Assembly (NCBI RefSeq): GCF_900157305.1
Contig: NZ_LS974202.1
Span: 2,356,001-2,420,000 of the forward strand
From: Mesotoga infera
GTDB taxonomy: Bacteria; Thermotogota; Thermotogae; Petrotogales; Kosmotogaceae
Length of the DNA stretch: 64,000 bases
Direction: 5' to 3'
The notes beneath the pieces were generated by a model. The model searched no databases, was not told where the DNA came from, and saw only the letters and a program-made list of their open reading frames with translations. The position numbers and the translations under genes were made by a program. Positions 62,826 to 64,000 of the stretch are shown in pieces (within the stretch, counting starts at the first letter, position 1; each line of letters opens with the position of its first letter).

Positions 62826-64000
62826 ATGTTTGGTAGAGATCTGATAAGAAACATATCGATTATCGCCCATATCGACCACGGAAAGACGACGCTGGTTGAC
62901 CGTTTTCTAGATATAACAGGCACTGTCGAGCACCGGCGCATGAAGGATCAGTTCATGGATTCGATGGACATCGAGCGTGAGAGAGGAATAACGATCAAGT
63001 CCAAACCCGTAAAACTTAATTACACGGCCCGCGACGGGAAGACTTACGAGATAAATATAATAGACACGCCCGGTCACGTTGATTTCAATTACGAAGTTTC
63101 GAGGAGTCTGGCAGCCTGCGAGGGGGCGATTCTCCTTGTGGACGCCTCTCAAGGCGTTGAGGCCCAAACGGTGGGAAACACTTATCTGGCAATAGAGAAC
63201 GACCTCGAGCTGATACCGGTTCTGAACAAGATAGATATTCCTAATGCAAACATCGAGGAAACATTGGCCGAAATAGTCGATCTGATAGGCTACAAAGCCG
63301 AAGAATGTCTACTGGCGAGCGCCAAAACGGGAGAAGGTGTCGTGGAGATACTCGAAGCGGTGATTGAGCGCATTCCGCCGCCCTCGGGGGATATTTTGGC
63401 TCCGCTCAAGGCATTGATCTTCGATGCGGTTTACGATAAGTACAGGGGCGTGGTTGTTCATGTCAGAGTTTTCGAAGGTTCGGTCAGGGGCGGAGACAGA
63501 ATCATGATGATGTCCTCTCGCGAAATCTTCGAGGTTATAGAGGTCGGCTACTTCCTTCCGCAGATGGTTCCCACCGATTCTATCGACGCTGGGGAGGTTG
63601 GTTACATCATAGCCGTAATAAAAGAAGTGGCAAGCGCCAAAATCGGCGATACAATTACAGGCGCTACTAACTCCACTCCCGAGGCCCTTCCCGGTTATAG
63701 AGTCGCCAAACCCATGGTTTACGCTGGTATGTTTCCCGGTATGCCCGAGTACTACGAAGAGCTGCGAAAGGCTCTTGACAAGTTCAAATTGAACGATGCA
63801 GCCTTGGTCTTTGAACCTGAGAGCTCGCCGGCGCTGGGCTTCGGTTTCAGGGTGGGCTTTCTCGGCTTGCTCCATATGGATGTGGTCAGGGAGAGACTCG
63901 AAAGGGAGTTCGAGATAACCTGCATATTAACGGCGCCGAACGTAGTTTACAGGGTAACCATGAACGACGGGACTGTTCGTGAGATTACTAACCCGGCCAG
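62826..64000 (+). CDS. lepA: Elongation factor 4 (LepA), 5' part
   Basis: This translational GTPase is cut by the window end after 391 codons of about 600. It has all G motifs: AHIDHGKTT, RGITIKSK, DTPGHVDFNYEVSRSL, NKIDIPNA and SAKTGEGV. Domain II (GVVVHVRVFEGSVRGGD) and the start of domain III (GFRVGFLGLLHMDVV) follow. The ATG has GGGAGGG six bases upstream. EF4 helps ribosomes that stall or need back-translocation. Confidence 0.97.
   Translation, partial: MFGRDLIRNISIIAHIDHGKTTLVDRFLDITGTVEHRRMKDQFMDSMDIERERGITIKSKPVKLNYTARDGKTYEINIIDTPGHVDFNYEVSRSLAACEGAILLVDASQGVEAQTVGNTYLAIENDLELIPVLNKIDIPNANIEETLAEIVDLIGYKAEECLLASAKTGEGVVEILEAVIERIPPPSGDILAPLKALIFDAVYDKYRGVVVHVRVFEGSVRGGDRIMMMSSREIFEVIEVGYFLPQMVPTDSIDAGEVGYIIAVIKEVASAKIGDTITGATNSTPEALPGYRVAKPMVYAGMFPGMPEYYEELRKALDKFKLNDAALVFEPESSPALGFGFRVGFLGLLHMDVVRERLEREFEITCILTAPNVVYRVTMNDGTVREITNPA

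Overview
The window looks like part of a chromosome of a mesophilic member of the Thermotogota, most likely near Mesotoga/Kosmotoga. This is an inference from three things: an F-type ATP synthase whose c subunit reads like that of Thermotoga, a GH13 maltosyltransferase that I recognise as the Thermotoga type, and ordinary (not extreme) base composition. No species can be proved from the sequence alone.

Layout. 0.2-4.4 kb: a sugar aminotransferase (DegT/DnrJ family) carrying an in-frame G-rich inverted repeat, a winged-helix regulator, an amidohydrolase and a C_GCAxxG_C_C protein. 4.4-16.3 kb: a tightly packed rightward run ychF-tatD-CMD-polA followed by the ATP synthase genes atpZ-I-B-E-F-H-A-G-D-C and a strong terminator. 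16.4-22.2 kb: a PAS protein with a degenerate GGDEF domain facing a two-gene leftward operon of large exported beta-propeller proteins, then a small VOC protein. 22.7-28.4 kb: a complete five-gene peptide/oligosaccharide-type ABC transporter with a strong hairpin after the binding-protein gene. 28.4-31 kb: a scar region holding an HD-GYP gene remnant, a coiled-coil gene split by a recent IS3-family insertion (4-bp target duplication GACG; the frame is restored on removal) and another G-rich inverted repeat.

31-36.3 kb: a leftward ornithine-fermentation operon ord-ortA-ortB-oraS-oraE (the racemase is not in the window). 36.5-47.8 kb: a long leftward run of core genes: pilB-like ATPase, ftsZ, ftsA, ftsQ-like, gyrB, dciA-like, class IV aminotransferase, mtaB, CBS protein, PfkB-type kinase, a degenerate ABC ATPase and a 53-residue small gene. 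47.9-52.5 kb: rpoD-dnaG and the ribosomal genes rplU-rpmA-rplM-rpsI.

52.6-56 kb: a divergent tRNA-Ser gene with a near-consensus promoter, an unexplained stretch with an SRP-RNA-like motif, the maltosyltransferase, spoVS, and a leftward five-tRNA operon (Pro, Gly, Arg, His, Arg). 56-64 kb: an ABC ATPase without a permease, a PC4-like protein, an MFS transporter, a short GGDEF protein, a glycerophosphodiester phosphodiesterase, an AraC/GyrI-type regulator, a YhaM-like HD nuclease and the 5' part of lepA, cut by the window edge.

Most of the window is ordinary core genome. The observations most worth following are the G-quadruplex-capable inverted repeats (one inside a gene), the IS-split coiled-coil gene beside the HD-GYP remnant, the exported propeller pair, the degenerate ABC ATPase with its coupled small gene, and the SRP-like stretch after tRNA-Ser.
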